64,000 nucleotides of DNA from Candidatus Latescibacterota bacterium. Lineage in GTDB: Bacteria; Latescibacterota; UBA2968. The stretch covers positions 1 to 64,000 of the forward strand of contig JAJDYX010000031.1 in NCBI GenBank assembly GCA_022824945.1, written 5' to 3'. The position numbers and the translations under genes are program-made. The notes below the pieces were generated by a model that ran no database searches, was not told the origin of the DNA, and worked only from the letters and a program-made list of their open reading frames with translations. This document shows positions 49,601 to 58,414 of this stretch, piece after piece. Within the stretch, counting starts at the first letter, position 1. Each line of letters opens with the position of its first letter.

Positions 49601-51745
49601 AACTGGCTATTCAGGCAAATCGAATCCGACAATGATGTAATAGAGATATTTAACAAACTGCTGTTTGAGAGCAATAATGTAGCCATCACGAGTATGCTGG
49701 TCAGTATCGCGACCGCGTACCCAAAGGTATTCAAAAAACATGCTTTGCCTCTATTGAGTACCAGAGAATTCTATAGCTGGGATACACAGAGATTGGTTTT
49801 GGAACAATCAACTATGAGTTCTACGCAATCTATATTGGGTTTACTGACACCTTCAGATCATGAGTTTCATCACAGGGAAAGGGAAACTTCAAATGAAAGA
49901 AAACATCGAAGGAAATACCTTGAGAATCTTGCAATGGATCTACAAATAACTGAGGTACAGAGCCAAATCTTTGGCATATTTGATAATTTTAGAAGTCAAC
50001 TTCCGCCACTTGAAGATCAAAGTGAAGAAGATAAGACATGGAGAATTGTATTAAGCCGAATAGACCTACGGCGATACAACCCACAAGAAGATACTGAAAG
50101 CCAACGTATCATATTAAATCCGCAGGAACTTGAACAGGATTTACAGCAATTTCAGGAACAAGGACGCCCGGAACTTGAAGTAATAAGATTCCATCGACTT
50201 GAGAACTGGGGCCTAAGCCAGTTCAAACAAGAGAGCAATAATAGCAACTATTTTGCAAACTGGCAGGAAGCACTTCAGGAGGCACAAGAAGTACGGGGTA
50301 TAATACAGCGAAATGCAGACAATGAAAGCTACCAGCGTTTTTCTGGAGGATATGCATATACGGCTGCTATCATTGTAAGAGACCATTGGGCTGAAACAAG
50401 TGATGAGCAAAAAAATTGGTGTCGCCAGATTCTCCTTGAGGCACTGGCCCATAAATTCAATAGCCTTGATAGTCAAGATGAGGTTTCTATATTTGAGATG
50501 GCGGGATCTCGGCCAGCAGCAACCGTACTTCCCTTACTACTGGGCCAGTTCGATGAGCAGGGTGAAAAAGAAATAAAAGTGGGGATAGCTGCAAGCCACC
50601 TGCACCCTTCACAAGAAGTGAGATGGTTTGCCGTGAGAGGATGTCATGAGACACTATGGCAAAAGGATCCAGTGTTCGCTGAAAATTGTCTTAAGGCGCA
50701 TATCATAAATGCGAAGATGAGAATTGATCATATTCCTCATTTTAATAATCTATACACAGATCAAGCGCAGCAGACACATGTAGAGGCAATTTTCAATGAT
50801 AGAGCAACGCTCTTACGACAACTTGCAGAAGGTAAAATTCAAGATTACCCCAATATTGAGGACATAACATTGGAGACCCATGATTATCACGGCCTCCAGT
50901 ATGCTGTTGGACTAATTCCACCTACATCAACACAAGCATATCATCAGGAGTTACATGCAAAAATCTTTACTCTATTGATTGAAAAATCGGTTGAGGTAAA
51001 TACAGAGAGAAGATATTCAAGTGGATATCCCGAATATCCTTATGAATTTGCAGGTCTGTTCTCGGGATATTTCTCAAGTTTTATTCTCAACCAACCTGAT
51101 GAATATATAACATCAACAATGCAACTTGCGATAGATAACTGGCAGAACTGCTACAAAGTAACCGAATTCTTCGTTCCATGTCTTTTTGATGCCGAATATC
51201 AGTCAAGAAATGATGCACAGTTCTGGAACATTTGGTCAACAATTGCGACTAAAGCTTTTACAGACCTAAATCAACGCGTTGACAACAGATCCATTCCTTC
51301 AGAACTAAGGAAAATTATCCGGACCTTGATCTTTTCGGATATTAAATGGGAAGAGAATACAACAGAGTGGGAGCCATTGACAAATAATCGAGCATTCATA
51401 AGAAATGCCTGTTTACACATAGGACACCACCCAATTGGATTCAATGCACTGGTATGTTTGTTCAAATCTGCTGTTGAAAGAGTATTTCTTCCAGATGCCT
51501 TACTTTGGCTTAATAAAGCCCTCCAACAAGGAGATGCTGAAAAAATATTTCAAGAACCTAATACACGATTTGATCTTGAGGTACTATTGCGAAATAACCT
51601 TCTGAGTCGAGAAAGCGAAATTCGAGGCAATACAAGAATTCGCCAAGCCACTGTTGAGCTTCTTGATGCGTTGATCAACGCTGATTCCTCGATAGGATTT
51701 CAATTACGCGAAAGATTCATAATGCCTTTGCCAACAGCTTTGTAG
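46670..51745 (+). CDS. STAND-type NTPase with nuclease-like N-terminus (Avs-like defence candidate)
   Basis: A protein of 1691 residues. The N-terminus (TGGGGTTFEREIQAGYVVNML) resembles the Cap4/DUF4297-type nuclease modules of bacterial defence NTPases, with Asp58/Asp59 and QITHK at 77-81. The P-loop GRAGIGKS is at 318-325, with a Walker-B-like LFIESLE and a SCR sensor segment that fit NACHT/STAND ATPases. The remaining roughly 1100 residues are helical repeat-like without a recognisable motif, as expected for a sensor. In the nuclease motif the usual Lys two residues after Gln (QxK) is Thr, with Lys81 two positions on; whether it cuts DNA is open. Avs proteins detect phage terminase or portal. 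It follows the RM and tRNA genes under its own operator-promoter. Confidence 0.75.
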   Translation: MPTVSNPFSTGGGGTTFEREIQAGYVVNMLAGGTVPCLPEGEITSIRVQARQLGIGIDDMMVSLVDTYGDQHKLLAQITHKIAITESDAKLAGVLNFAWQDYNNASVFNPNHDAIVLITGPLAGRITQNLPRLLQWAKYCESAAEYIDKVHTANSASDPMREFLRVIRLHLDKAKGTAITDDELWRFIKVFHWLHYDLDQDESTDRTLFLNMAQLAKNPNVTDSLSTIWPQIIDFIARANPNSATITKDNLPDKVKQWFRPNESVVRCDSIERLRQHGQVTLDNIDDRIRHDLHIERFALISEAVDAISEKKGVLIVGRAGIGKSALAKNVLERLQKDAPCFVFKAEEFNQPHIDVVFSSIGINDTIPQLSARFALLPRKVLFIESLERIFESNSVETIIQFLTTIAEDDTWRIVASCRIHSLDMAYQHLLYPSRIHNLTTLTIPPLDANDFGKILSQIPSIAPLATNDRVAKLLRIPLYLKYASSIDWSDSPSTLTEQKFKDVIWQNVIQRRQENIRGLPLKREKCFTDISLRRARAMTVTVPYIDSDPEAIAKLMQDNIIIEQNGGYAPAHDLFEDWALIRYIDEQYQIKGGDILAFYDALGMELAIRRSFRIWLLDSINEKSVPDIHDFISDCLELNGLKQIWRDDIIIAVLQSENAGTFLREQCQALLRNDGQLLNRTMHLLRVACKEPNISSLKQFSGLHWHELFAIRLMFLCPSGSGWKHVIEFIHAHYDKIGQQHHFTIDGVLSDWIQGIERGHPLPDEARKVGLIALYRLYDEREHYGRDNHKDLIRVVLRVCEVLNSEISELANAKIHGESCERIFDIFKKEALDFLYSEELCKHYPDIVVKLAKQAWYSQKPDYNMYSASPSNIEKNFGLNSSINHTFFPASSLQGPFPNLLKHNAEKGVDFIIELLNHATLSYTKSDLDDGEPVQVNVHLNDGKTIQQWGGQRLWCLYRGASVAPNILQSALMALENWLFRQIESDNDVIEIFNKLLFESNNVAITSMLVSIATAYPKVFKKHALPLLSTREFYSWDTQRLVLEQSTMSSTQSILGLLTPSDHEFHHRERETSNERKHRRKYLENLAMDLQITEVQSQIFGIFDNFRSQLPPLEDQSEEDKTWRIVLSRIDLRRYNPQEDTESQRIILNPQELEQDLQQFQEQGRPELEVIRFHRLENWGLSQFKQESNNSNYFANWQEALQEAQEVRGIIQRNADNESYQRFSGGYAYTAAIIVRDHWAETSDEQKNWCRQILLEALAHKFNSLDSQDEVSIFEMAGSRPAATVLPLLLGQFDEQGEKEIKVGIAASHLHPSQEVRWFAVRGCHETLWQKDPVFAENCLKAHIINAKMRIDHIPHFNNLYTDQAQQTHVEAIFNDRATLLRQLAEGKIQDYPNIEDITLETHDYHGLQYAVGLIPPTSTQAYHQELHAKIFTLLIEKSVEVNTERRYSSGYPEYPYEFAGLFSGYFSSFILNQPDEYITSTMQLAIDNWQNCYKVTEFFVPCLFDAEYQSRNDAQFWNIWSTIATKAFTDLNQRVDNRSIPSELRKIIRTLIFSDIKWEENTTEWEPLTNNRAFIRNACLHIGHHPIGFNALVCLFKSAVERVFLPDALLWLNKALQQGDAEKIFQEPNTRFDLEVLLRNNLLSRESEIRGNTRIRQATVELLDALINADSSIGFQLRERFIMPLPTAL

Positions 51746-52011
51746 GATTACTATAACTTTGACAATTGATTTAAAATCCTGGAGTTGAAGGTATATATTT
51801 TTCTCCCTCCATTCTCAAACATCATTGCAGTTAGATGTAACTCCTGTTTTTTTATTGGGTTTTGCATCGTTGTCGTTTAGTGTGGATCCGCCATTTATTC
51901 CATAATTTCTGGTTGTTTTTTACCTGTATCCAACGTATTTTCTTTTTTAGCAGTATTGAAGCGAATGTCCAATTTAACCAATGCCCTGTGCGTATTTCTC
52001 GGACTCAACTT
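51746..52011. other. Intergenic, right edge of the AT-rich island
   Basis: About 266 T-rich bases. I see no gene, no convincing promoter and no terminator hairpin. Confidence 0.6.
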
Positions 52012-52824
52012 ATGACCATCAAATATTCTCTGCGCGAACCCATGGCGCCTGGCAACACCCTGATGGAGAAATTCCAGGCCCTCAAAGAACTCGGCTTTTC
52101 CGGCATTGAAATCACCAATAGCAGCACCTCAGATTTTGCGGATGAGATCAAAGCAGCGTCAGACGCGACGGGTATTGTGCCCAATATCTGCTCTTCCCGG
52201 GGCAGTAAAGGTCTGCTTGACGCGCGTCCCCAGGAACGCCGCGCAGCCATAAATTCCATTAACGACGCCCTGACCCTTTGTACTGAAGTCGGCGGTGTAG
52301 GTGTGATTTTTCCACCGCTTATCGGCATCAAAATGGGCGGTGGCGAACGCATTCCAGACCTCTCACCTCTGTACAACACATCTACACTTGAAAAAGATCT
52401 CCTCATCGAAATTCTCAAGCAGGACATCGCACCGCATGCCGAAGCGTGCGGCAGTCGCCTGATCATAGAACCCCTGAACCGCTACGAACAGTGGTGGCCC
52501 TGCACCGTTGCTCAAGGCGTTGAAATCTGCGAAGCCGTGGGCAGTCCCTCCATCGCCACCATGGCCGATCTTTTCCACATGAGCATCGAAGAAGCCGACC
52601 TCGCAGAAGCCGTCCGCGCAGGGGATAAACACATCGCCAATGTACATCTGGCCGACAGCAATCGCATCTTGCCGGGCTATGGTCACACAGATTTTGGTCC
52701 CCCACTCAAAGCACTATCTGAGATCGGCTACGAGTACTACTGCGGGTTTGAATGCAGCATCCCCCCGGGCGATGCCAGATCAGAACTTCGAAAATCTATG
52801 GACTATCTCAACAGCCACTTGTAG
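52012..52824 (+). CDS. Sugar phosphate isomerase/epimerase (TIM barrel)
   Basis: A protein of 270 residues. The ATG at 52012 starts MTIKYSLREPMAPG; the open frame extends upstream only as low-complexity sequence. A xylose-isomerase-like / AP-endonuclease-2 barrel is visible: GFSGIEITN, IIEPLNRYEQW (metal Glu), MADLFHMSIEEADLAEAV (Asp/His), NVHLADSNRILPGYG (His, Asp) and FECSIPP (last Glu). It probably interconverts ketose or inositol sugars. Intracellular, followed by a ferredoxin-thioredoxin-reductase-like gene 36 bases later. Confidence 0.87.
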   Translation: MTIKYSLREPMAPGNTLMEKFQALKELGFSGIEITNSSTSDFADEIKAASDATGIVPNICSSRGSKGLLDARPQERRAAINSINDALTLCTEVGGVGVIFPPLIGIKMGGGERIPDLSPLYNTSTLEKDLLIEILKQDIAPHAEACGSRLIIEPLNRYEQWWPCTVAQGVEICEAVGSPSIATMADLFHMSIEEADLAEAVRAGDKHIANVHLADSNRILPGYGHTDFGPPLKALSEIGYEYYCGFECSIPPGDARSELRKSMDYLNSHL

Positions 52825-52859
52825 TCCAAACACAAGATCCCAAAACTGGAGGTAACGCC

Positions 52860-53288
52860 ATGTCGTCTGAACCCACAGAAAAAAGCCTCAAAAGAATGCA
52901 GATATACACGGAAAAATACTGGGAGAAAACCGGGACATCGCCGCATCCGACCCGAGAAGTTGCCGACACAGTCATCAATGGCCTTGCACAAAACATCGAT
53001 GAATTGGGCCGCCCGCTATGTCCCTGCAACTTTTATCCCGACAAAAAGGCCGAACTCGAACGCAGCCGCGAATGGGTCTGTGCCTGTGACGAAATGAAAA
53101 TTTTCAAATACTGTCACTGCCTGCTCTTTGTCACCCCCGAAGGCATGCCCATTACGGAATACTTGCCCGAAGATCACGAAGGTCGCCAGGTCTATGGCAT
53201 CATAGAAGACCCCACCCCGGACAAGGGCCGCGAACTGCGCCGCAAAGCCGATGAAAAAATCGCCGAATGGAAAGCGGAAGAGAAATAA
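52860..53288 (+). CDS. Ferredoxin-thioredoxin reductase, catalytic-subunit-like protein
   Basis: A protein of 142 residues; GGAGG precedes the ATG at 52860. The six cysteines Cys54-Pro-Cys56, Cys74-Ala-Cys76 and Cys85-His-Cys87 match the CPC...CxC...CHC pattern of the FTR beta subunit, which holds a 4Fe-4S cluster and a redox-active disulfide. No variable alpha subunit and no ferredoxin or thioredoxin gene is near. Non-photosynthetic bacteria have such lone FTR-like proteins. It overlaps the phosphoesterase gene by 22 bases. Confidence 0.88.
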   Translation: MSSEPTEKSLKRMQIYTEKYWEKTGTSPHPTREVADTVINGLAQNIDELGRPLCPCNFYPDKKAELERSREWVCACDEMKIFKYCHCLLFVTPEGMPITEYLPEDHEGRQVYGIIEDPTPDKGRELRRKADEKIAEWKAEEK

Positions 53289-55288
53289 GCTTCGACAAAA
53301 CCCACCTGCCGCCCGCACAATTTGAATGCGCGGTCATCGCCGATACGCACTACATGATCGACGTTGGCGACCGCCCTCTCGAATTTGAATCGCGCCGCGT
53401 GCAAACCCAACGCGCTGGCGTTGCCCTGCAACAGGTATCAGATATTGGGGCTGACTTTGTCATCCACATGGGCGACCTCGTCCAGGAATATCCCGAAACG
53501 CCCGACTTCAAACGCGCAATGCTCGAAGCCCGCGACCAGATACGCGCCTGCAATATCGATCCGCACTATGTCGCTGGCAATCACGATGTCGGCGACAAAA
53601 CCGATCCCACCATGCCCACCCATGCGGCAACCGCGGAATCGCTCGCATTCTTCCACGATCTCTTTGGTCCTTCCTGGTACAGTTTTGATCGCGATCTGTG
53701 TCACTTTATCGTGCTCAACTCCCAGATCTTCAACTCAAAAATCCCCGAAGCAGACGACCAGTGGAAATGGTTTGAATCCGATCTTGAAAAACATAAAAAT
53801 CAGCGGCTCTTTCTCTTTTTTCACCTGCCCCTCTACCTTTGGGATGACAATGAGCCGGGATTGGGACACTACGACAACATCAGCCAGCCAGACCGAGACC
53901 GCCTCCTCGCATTGATTCAAAAATACGGAATCGAACTCCTCTTCGCAGCACACGTTCACTATCCCTTTTACGACAAAATCGGCAAAACACGCTATTTCAT
54001 CGCCCCTTCCACATCCTTTACGCGCCCGGGATTCGGCCATCTCTACGCCAGTTCTCCCCCACCCGAACAGGGGCGAGACGACACGGGCAAGCTGGGGTTT
54101 TATCTCCTCCGCATACGCGCCGATCACACCGACATCCACTTTATCCGCACAAAAGGCGAAATAAAACGCCCTGCCCGCGGCCACCTCATCACCTGCACAT
54201 CCGCCGATCTGTCTTCTCCCATTGGTCTCACCCTTCACCACCCCATCACGCCCATTGCGGAACTCCCAATTGCCTATCCCTCTGTCGTGCGTCAAAAAAC
54301 ACGCAACGACCAGCATCTTTTAGCCTGCATAGAACTCGGCGTCAAATTTGTGCGCTTTCCCTGGCGCGACCTGCGCGACCCCTTTCAGCGCACGCGCCTC
54401 GAAATGCTCCGCTCCGAAGGAATAACACCCATTGCCACATTCCTCGAACCGCGCATCGCCTCATTGCCCGAACACATCGAAACCAACCTCGATTTTATAC
54501 AGAACTGGGAAATTCAGATATCTGATCCCGCGCAATTATCCGATGAAGTTTGCGAAACACTCAACCGATGTGCAAAGCTTGCAGAACTCTCGATTTGCCC
54601 GATTATCCCCAACGAACGCGTACACGGCAAACAACACCTGCGAACCCGAATGGGTTATCACCTCGACGAACTCAAGGGCCTGAACGCGACCCTCCAAAAC
54701 GCCGACATTCACATTCAGCGCGTCATCTGTCGCGTGCCGCCCAATGAATCGCCCTGGACTTATATCCAATCCCTGAGCAAACGCAAATACTCGAATATCG
54801 ACCACATTGACGTCTCACTCGAATTAGACGCGCAGAACGACAGTACCAATGCCCGCCGAATTGCCGAAGCCACTTATGCCATTGTTCGCCTGCCGGATGC
54901 GCGCCTATTTGTCGATCCACTCACCGACTTTGACCGCACAATGGATGTCACACATGGATTGCTCGACACCCTCTGCAACCCCCGCGCACCTTTTCACACC
55001 CTGCGTTGTCTCAACACGCTCATCAACAGTCCCGTTCACGCCAATACTTTTACAGATCCCCGCGAACAAACATGGGAAAACAACCGCATCCTGTATCTCA
55101 ACAACACCCATCGCAGGCTCGCCCTCATACTACCTGCCCGTGATATTTTCGATCTCAATACTCTCAATTTTTCACTCGACATCAGCCATGTTCGCATCTA
55201 TCATCTATGCACGGGAGAAACCGAAACAGTATCCCGCCACGCGCAAATCGAAATCCGGGATGGCTCGCCCATTCTGGTGATTGGGTAG
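53267..55288 (+). CDS. Calcineurin-like phosphoesterase with C-terminal extra domain
   Basis: A protein of 673 residues. The N-terminal 300 residues hold the motifs IADTHYMID, HMGDLVQEYP, AGNHDVGD, FFHLPLYLWD and FAAHVHYPF, giving the two-metal phosphoesterase site. The last 370 residues form a separate domain (ELGVKFVRFPW, ISDPAQLSDEVC, FVDPLTDFDRTMDV), with a TIM-barrel-like order of beta-alpha segments; I cannot name it. The start overlaps the FTR-like gene by 22 bases, so the products are translationally coupled. Substrate unknown. Confidence 0.8.
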   Translation: MESGREISFDKTHLPPAQFECAVIADTHYMIDVGDRPLEFESRRVQTQRAGVALQQVSDIGADFVIHMGDLVQEYPETPDFKRAMLEARDQIRACNIDPHYVAGNHDVGDKTDPTMPTHAATAESLAFFHDLFGPSWYSFDRDLCHFIVLNSQIFNSKIPEADDQWKWFESDLEKHKNQRLFLFFHLPLYLWDDNEPGLGHYDNISQPDRDRLLALIQKYGIELLFAAHVHYPFYDKIGKTRYFIAPSTSFTRPGFGHLYASSPPPEQGRDDTGKLGFYLLRIRADHTDIHFIRTKGEIKRPARGHLITCTSADLSSPIGLTLHHPITPIAELPIAYPSVVRQKTRNDQHLLACIELGVKFVRFPWRDLRDPFQRTRLEMLRSEGITPIATFLEPRIASLPEHIETNLDFIQNWEIQISDPAQLSDEVCETLNRCAKLAELSICPIIPNERVHGKQHLRTRMGYHLDELKGLNATLQNADIHIQRVICRVPPNESPWTYIQSLSKRKYSNIDHIDVSLELDAQNDSTNARRIAEATYAIVRLPDARLFVDPLTDFDRTMDVTHGLLDTLCNPRAPFHTLRCLNTLINSPVHANTFTDPREQTWENNRILYLNNTHRRLALILPARDIFDLNTLNFSLDISHVRIYHLCTGETETVSRHAQIEIRDGSPILVIG

Positions 55289-55308
55289 CCTGACCGATAG
55301 AGGCCATT

Positions 55309-56154
55309 ATGAAACCAAAAAATCAGCGCTTTGAATCCAACTATCCGCTCAATGCAGATCAAATTTCTCAATGGGTAGAACAATTTCACAGAGACGGATT
55401 TCTATTTCTCGAAGATGTCTTAAAAGAAGAACACGTCGCACAACTCAAAGCGGACCTCGACTGGTCTCTCGCACATTTTACCAGCCGGGATAAAGACCCC
55501 AATGGCAAGCTCAATCCGCAAAGCTCCAAAGCCAGCCACCGCCTGTGCCATCGCATGTTTGAACACAGCCAGGCCAACCTCAACCTGTTTGACCTCGAAC
55601 CCATCGTCAGCTTTGCCGAAGCCCTTGTTGAAGCAAATTGTCACGTCATACACAACAACTCCTTCATCACGCCACCCGGCGGCGGCCTCACCACATGGCA
55701 CCAGGACGACGCCCCACATTATGTTGTCACCGATGGCAAGTCACCGACAAACATCCACCTTCCCGTACTCGTATTCACCTGCAATTATTATCTCACCGAT
55801 GTGACGAAAATCGAACATGGCGGCACAGAAGTCATCCCAGGCTCACATCTCATTGGTGAAAGCCCGCGTCGGGTTTTCAGTACTGATGCTTGGAAAAAAT
55901 GGCAGGACAAAGTGCATTACAACCTCGGCAAAGCCGGTAGCGTCATCATGTTCAACAACCAGGTCTGGCACAGGGGAGGACCAAACCAGAGCAATCGCAG
56001 CCGCTACATCACGCAAATCACCTATGGCAGACGGCTCATAGGACACAAATACTACCCCTTTATGAACTACACCATGCCCGAGCATATCTATCGCAACGCA
56101 AACCGCAGACTCAAACGCCTCGTCGGGTTTTTGGATCATGGAGCTTATGGATGA
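55309..56154 (+). CDS. Phytanoyl-CoA dioxygenase family protein (PhyH)
   Basis: A protein of 281 residues. The Fe(II) site is complete: TWHQDDAPH gives His131 and Asp133 (HxD), and the distal His is in VWHRGGPNQSNRSRY with an Arg for 2-oxoglutarate. PhyH enzymes are non-haem iron, 2-oxoglutarate-dependent oxygenases that hydroxylate substrates. Here the substrate is unknown. The gene starts 21 bases after the phosphoesterase stop and is immediately followed by a second PhyH-like gene. Confidence 0.9.
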   Translation: MKPKNQRFESNYPLNADQISQWVEQFHRDGFLFLEDVLKEEHVAQLKADLDWSLAHFTSRDKDPNGKLNPQSSKASHRLCHRMFEHSQANLNLFDLEPIVSFAEALVEANCHVIHNNSFITPPGGGLTTWHQDDAPHYVVTDGKSPTNIHLPVLVFTCNYYLTDVTKIEHGGTEVIPGSHLIGESPRRVFSTDAWKKWQDKVHYNLGKAGSVIMFNNQVWHRGGPNQSNRSRYITQITYGRRLIGHKYYPFMNYTMPEHIYRNANRRLKRLVGFLDHGAYG

Positions 56155-56173
56155 CAAAAGACAGGAGGTCATC

Positions 56174-56992
56174 ATGATGACAGATGCACAGCGCTACTTA
56201 TTTGATATGATGGGATATTTGCATCTGGAACAAGCACTTAAACGAACAGAACTGAAAGCTGCACAACAGGCTATAGATCGGTATGTGAATGCATCAGATG
56301 ATGAACTGCCCGAAGGATTTGGGCGTTCAACCTCATTATTTGACAAAAATCGCACACAATTCAAATACGCTTTTGCTTTTGACAAAGTACTGGAAGCGTT
56401 GGTCTTTCACCGTTCATTTTGGCCCATTGTACTGGAAGTATCTGGACGACGCCCGCGGCTAAACAGCGGTGAAGTGCGGATAAATACGGCTAAAGACCCT
56501 GTTCACCGGTTGCACTGTTCGCGCGAGAGCTTTGGTCCGTATAGCTGCCGATATAGCTGTGACGATGGGAAAATTTATTGCGACGACCTGGTGGTATTTA
56601 TCTATCTCACCGATGTCTTGCCCGGAGATGGTGGGTTGTTGCTCGTGCCGGGATCGCACAAAAGCGATTTTAAGCGCCCACCCGATGTGTTCAACGACGG
56701 ATGGATTGAAAAAGATGTGCCCCTCGGCGTGGCGAATATCACAGCCCAAGCTGGCGATATTGTCATAACCACAGAATTGATGACACATGGGGCAATGGCA
56801 TGGCAACCCAAAGATCGGGATCGCCGTTTCTTTATTCTCAGATACCGCCCGCAATATCACCGACAAATCCACGAATTCCCCGATCCAGTACTGGCACGGC
56901 TTTCACCCGAAACGCAAGAACTTCTCAAAACACAATCTTATACTTATGAAAAAGAGATCGTGAAAAAAGATTATGTGACATTGACGATTTGA
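56174..56992 (+). CDS. PhyH-like protein with Asp-less iron site
   Basis: A protein of 272 residues from the ATG at 56174 (or 56177, AGGAGG 8 bases upstream). PhyH-like motifs include FIYLTDVLPGDGGLLLVPGSHKS and the distal MTHGAM...RRFFILRYRP. At the first iron-binding step the sequence is LHCSRE: His114 is followed by Cys115-Ser116, so the HxD Asp is Ser. Loss of that Asp is known in halogenase-type iron enzymes, where chloride takes its place. Whether this one is a halogenase, a changed oxygenase or inactive is undecided. Same operon as 55309. Confidence 0.8.
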   Translation: MMTDAQRYLFDMMGYLHLEQALKRTELKAAQQAIDRYVNASDDELPEGFGRSTSLFDKNRTQFKYAFAFDKVLEALVFHRSFWPIVLEVSGRRPRLNSGEVRINTAKDPVHRLHCSRESFGPYSCRYSCDDGKIYCDDLVVFIYLTDVLPGDGGLLLVPGSHKSDFKRPPDVFNDGWIEKDVPLGVANITAQAGDIVITTELMTHGAMAWQPKDRDRRFFILRYRPQYHRQIHEFPDPVLARLSPETQELLKTQSYTYEKEIVKKDYVTLTI

Positions 56993-57034
56993 TCCGCAGA
57001 TAACGCAGATAATGCAGATGAAAGACGAATCCGA

Positions 57035-57076
57035 AAAACAAACCGCCCGCCAGAACGATCTGACGGGCGGTTTTGC
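57035..57076. terminator. Bidirectional terminator between PhyH and rhaA
   Basis: A 9-bp G+C-rich stem, aaccgcccg (57041-57049) with cgggcggtt (57064-57072), has an A-run on one side and a T-run on the other, between convergent genes. Confidence 0.8.
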
Positions 57077-57091
57077 GTCTGGACTAAAAAA

Positions 57092-58381
57092 TCAATCGCG
57101 TTGTGACAACACATCGCGCTCATAAGCCTCTATCTCATCGAGCCAGGAAGCACCGATAGGCACATTGGCTTTGAGACAGCACATATCCCACACGGCAGAA
57201 AATGGCATCGTCTTCATATCTTCCATCAGCGCGAGCTTTTGCGCGAGCTTACCTTCTGCTTCGAGTTGGCGCAGGCGATCCGTTGGGTCAACGAGGCCAT
57301 AGAGGAGAGCTTTGCGCGTGGCGCGCGTGCCAATAACATAAGCCGCGATGCGATTGATGCTCGCATCGAAAAAATCGAGCGCGAGATACATGCGATCAAT
57401 CGCATTGTGGCGTGCGAGTTCCAGAAAAACATAGCGCACATCATCGCTAAAGAGAACGACGTGATCCGAGTCCCAGCGAATGGGACGGCTCGTATGGATA
57501 AGCAACTTGTCGTGAAAGGCAAAATGCGCCGAGAGCTTATCGGCAATCGATTCAGTCGGATGGAAATGCCCCATATCGAGACAGAGGAGTACGTCCCTGG
57601 TCAACGCATAATTGGCATAAAAATCATTGGACCCAACCGTATAGTCTTCCATACCCAATCCAAAGAGCTTGCCTTCAACCGCATCGACGCATTCGGGACC
57701 GATGCCCAGACCATCGTCAAAGACAGTATCCAATGCTTCCACCAGCCGCTCGCGGGGCGTCCACCGGTCAGCGGGATGGTCTTTGGCACCATCGGGAATC
57801 CAGTGATTGTTCACAACTTCATCTCCCAGCGCTTTCCCAATGGCTTCAGAAATGCGGCGGCTCGCAATACCGTGTTGAATCCAAAAATCGCGAATACCCT
57901 TATCGGGATGGCTCAGGGTAAAGCCATCATTGGCTTTGGGATGCGCAAAATAAGTGGGATTAAAATCAATACCGATATCATACGCTCTTGCCCAATCAAC
58001 CCACCCTGCAAAGTGCTCAGGCTCCAGAGCATCGCGATCGACGACCTTGCCACTCGTATCACCATAAGAAGCGTGGATATTCGCCCTGTGTGGCCCCGGC
58101 AACAGATCAACCACTTTTTTGAGATCTCGGCGAAGCTCATCCCCATTGCGCGCGCGACCGGGATAATTGCCCGTAGCCATAATGCCGCCGCCTTCAACAG
58201 CCTCGTCTTTGACTTCAAAACCCGCCACATCGTCACCCTGCCAGCAATGGAGCGAGATCGGCACTTCGAGTGCTCTATCTACAGCCCGTTCAATATCCAC
58301 GCCAAAAGCGGCGTACTGTTCGGCAGCGTGCTTAAAATTGGCTTCAATCTCAACATCGGTAATCGGTGTTTTATAATGCAT
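57092..58381 (-). CDS. rhaA: L-rhamnose isomerase
   Basis: A protein of 429 residues that resembles E. coli RhaA along its whole length from memory: HCWQGDDVAGFE, ATGNYPGRARN, DFNPTYFAHP, FTLSHPDKGIRDFWI, LCLDMGHFHPTE (metal His/Asp) and LDFFDASINRIAAYVIGTR. It converts L-rhamnose to L-rhamnulose. AGGAG precedes the ATG at 58381. The kinase and aldolase (rhaB, rhaD) are not in the window. Transcribed after the nucleotidase-like gene (33-base gap). Confidence 0.96.
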   Translation of the reverse strand: MHYKTPITDVEIEANFKHAAEQYAAFGVDIERAVDRALEVPISLHCWQGDDVAGFEVKDEAVEGGGIMATGNYPGRARNGDELRRDLKKVVDLLPGPHRANIHASYGDTSGKVVDRDALEPEHFAGWVDWARAYDIGIDFNPTYFAHPKANDGFTLSHPDKGIRDFWIQHGIASRRISEAIGKALGDEVVNNHWIPDGAKDHPADRWTPRERLVEALDTVFDDGLGIGPECVDAVEGKLFGLGMEDYTVGSNDFYANYALTRDVLLCLDMGHFHPTESIADKLSAHFAFHDKLLIHTSRPIRWDSDHVVLFSDDVRYVFLELARHNAIDRMYLALDFFDASINRIAAYVIGTRATRKALLYGLVDPTDRLRQLEAEGKLAQKLALMEDMKTMPFSAVWDMCCLKANVPIGASWLDEIEAYERDVLSQRD

Positions 58382-58414
58382 TGAAATCTCCTGAAATCAG
58401 TGAATAGAAGAGCC

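Noticed and set aside
57239..58384. 381-codon open frame on the + strand
   Set aside because: It lies exactly opposite rhaA, which is strongly supported; no start signal and no recognisable protein.
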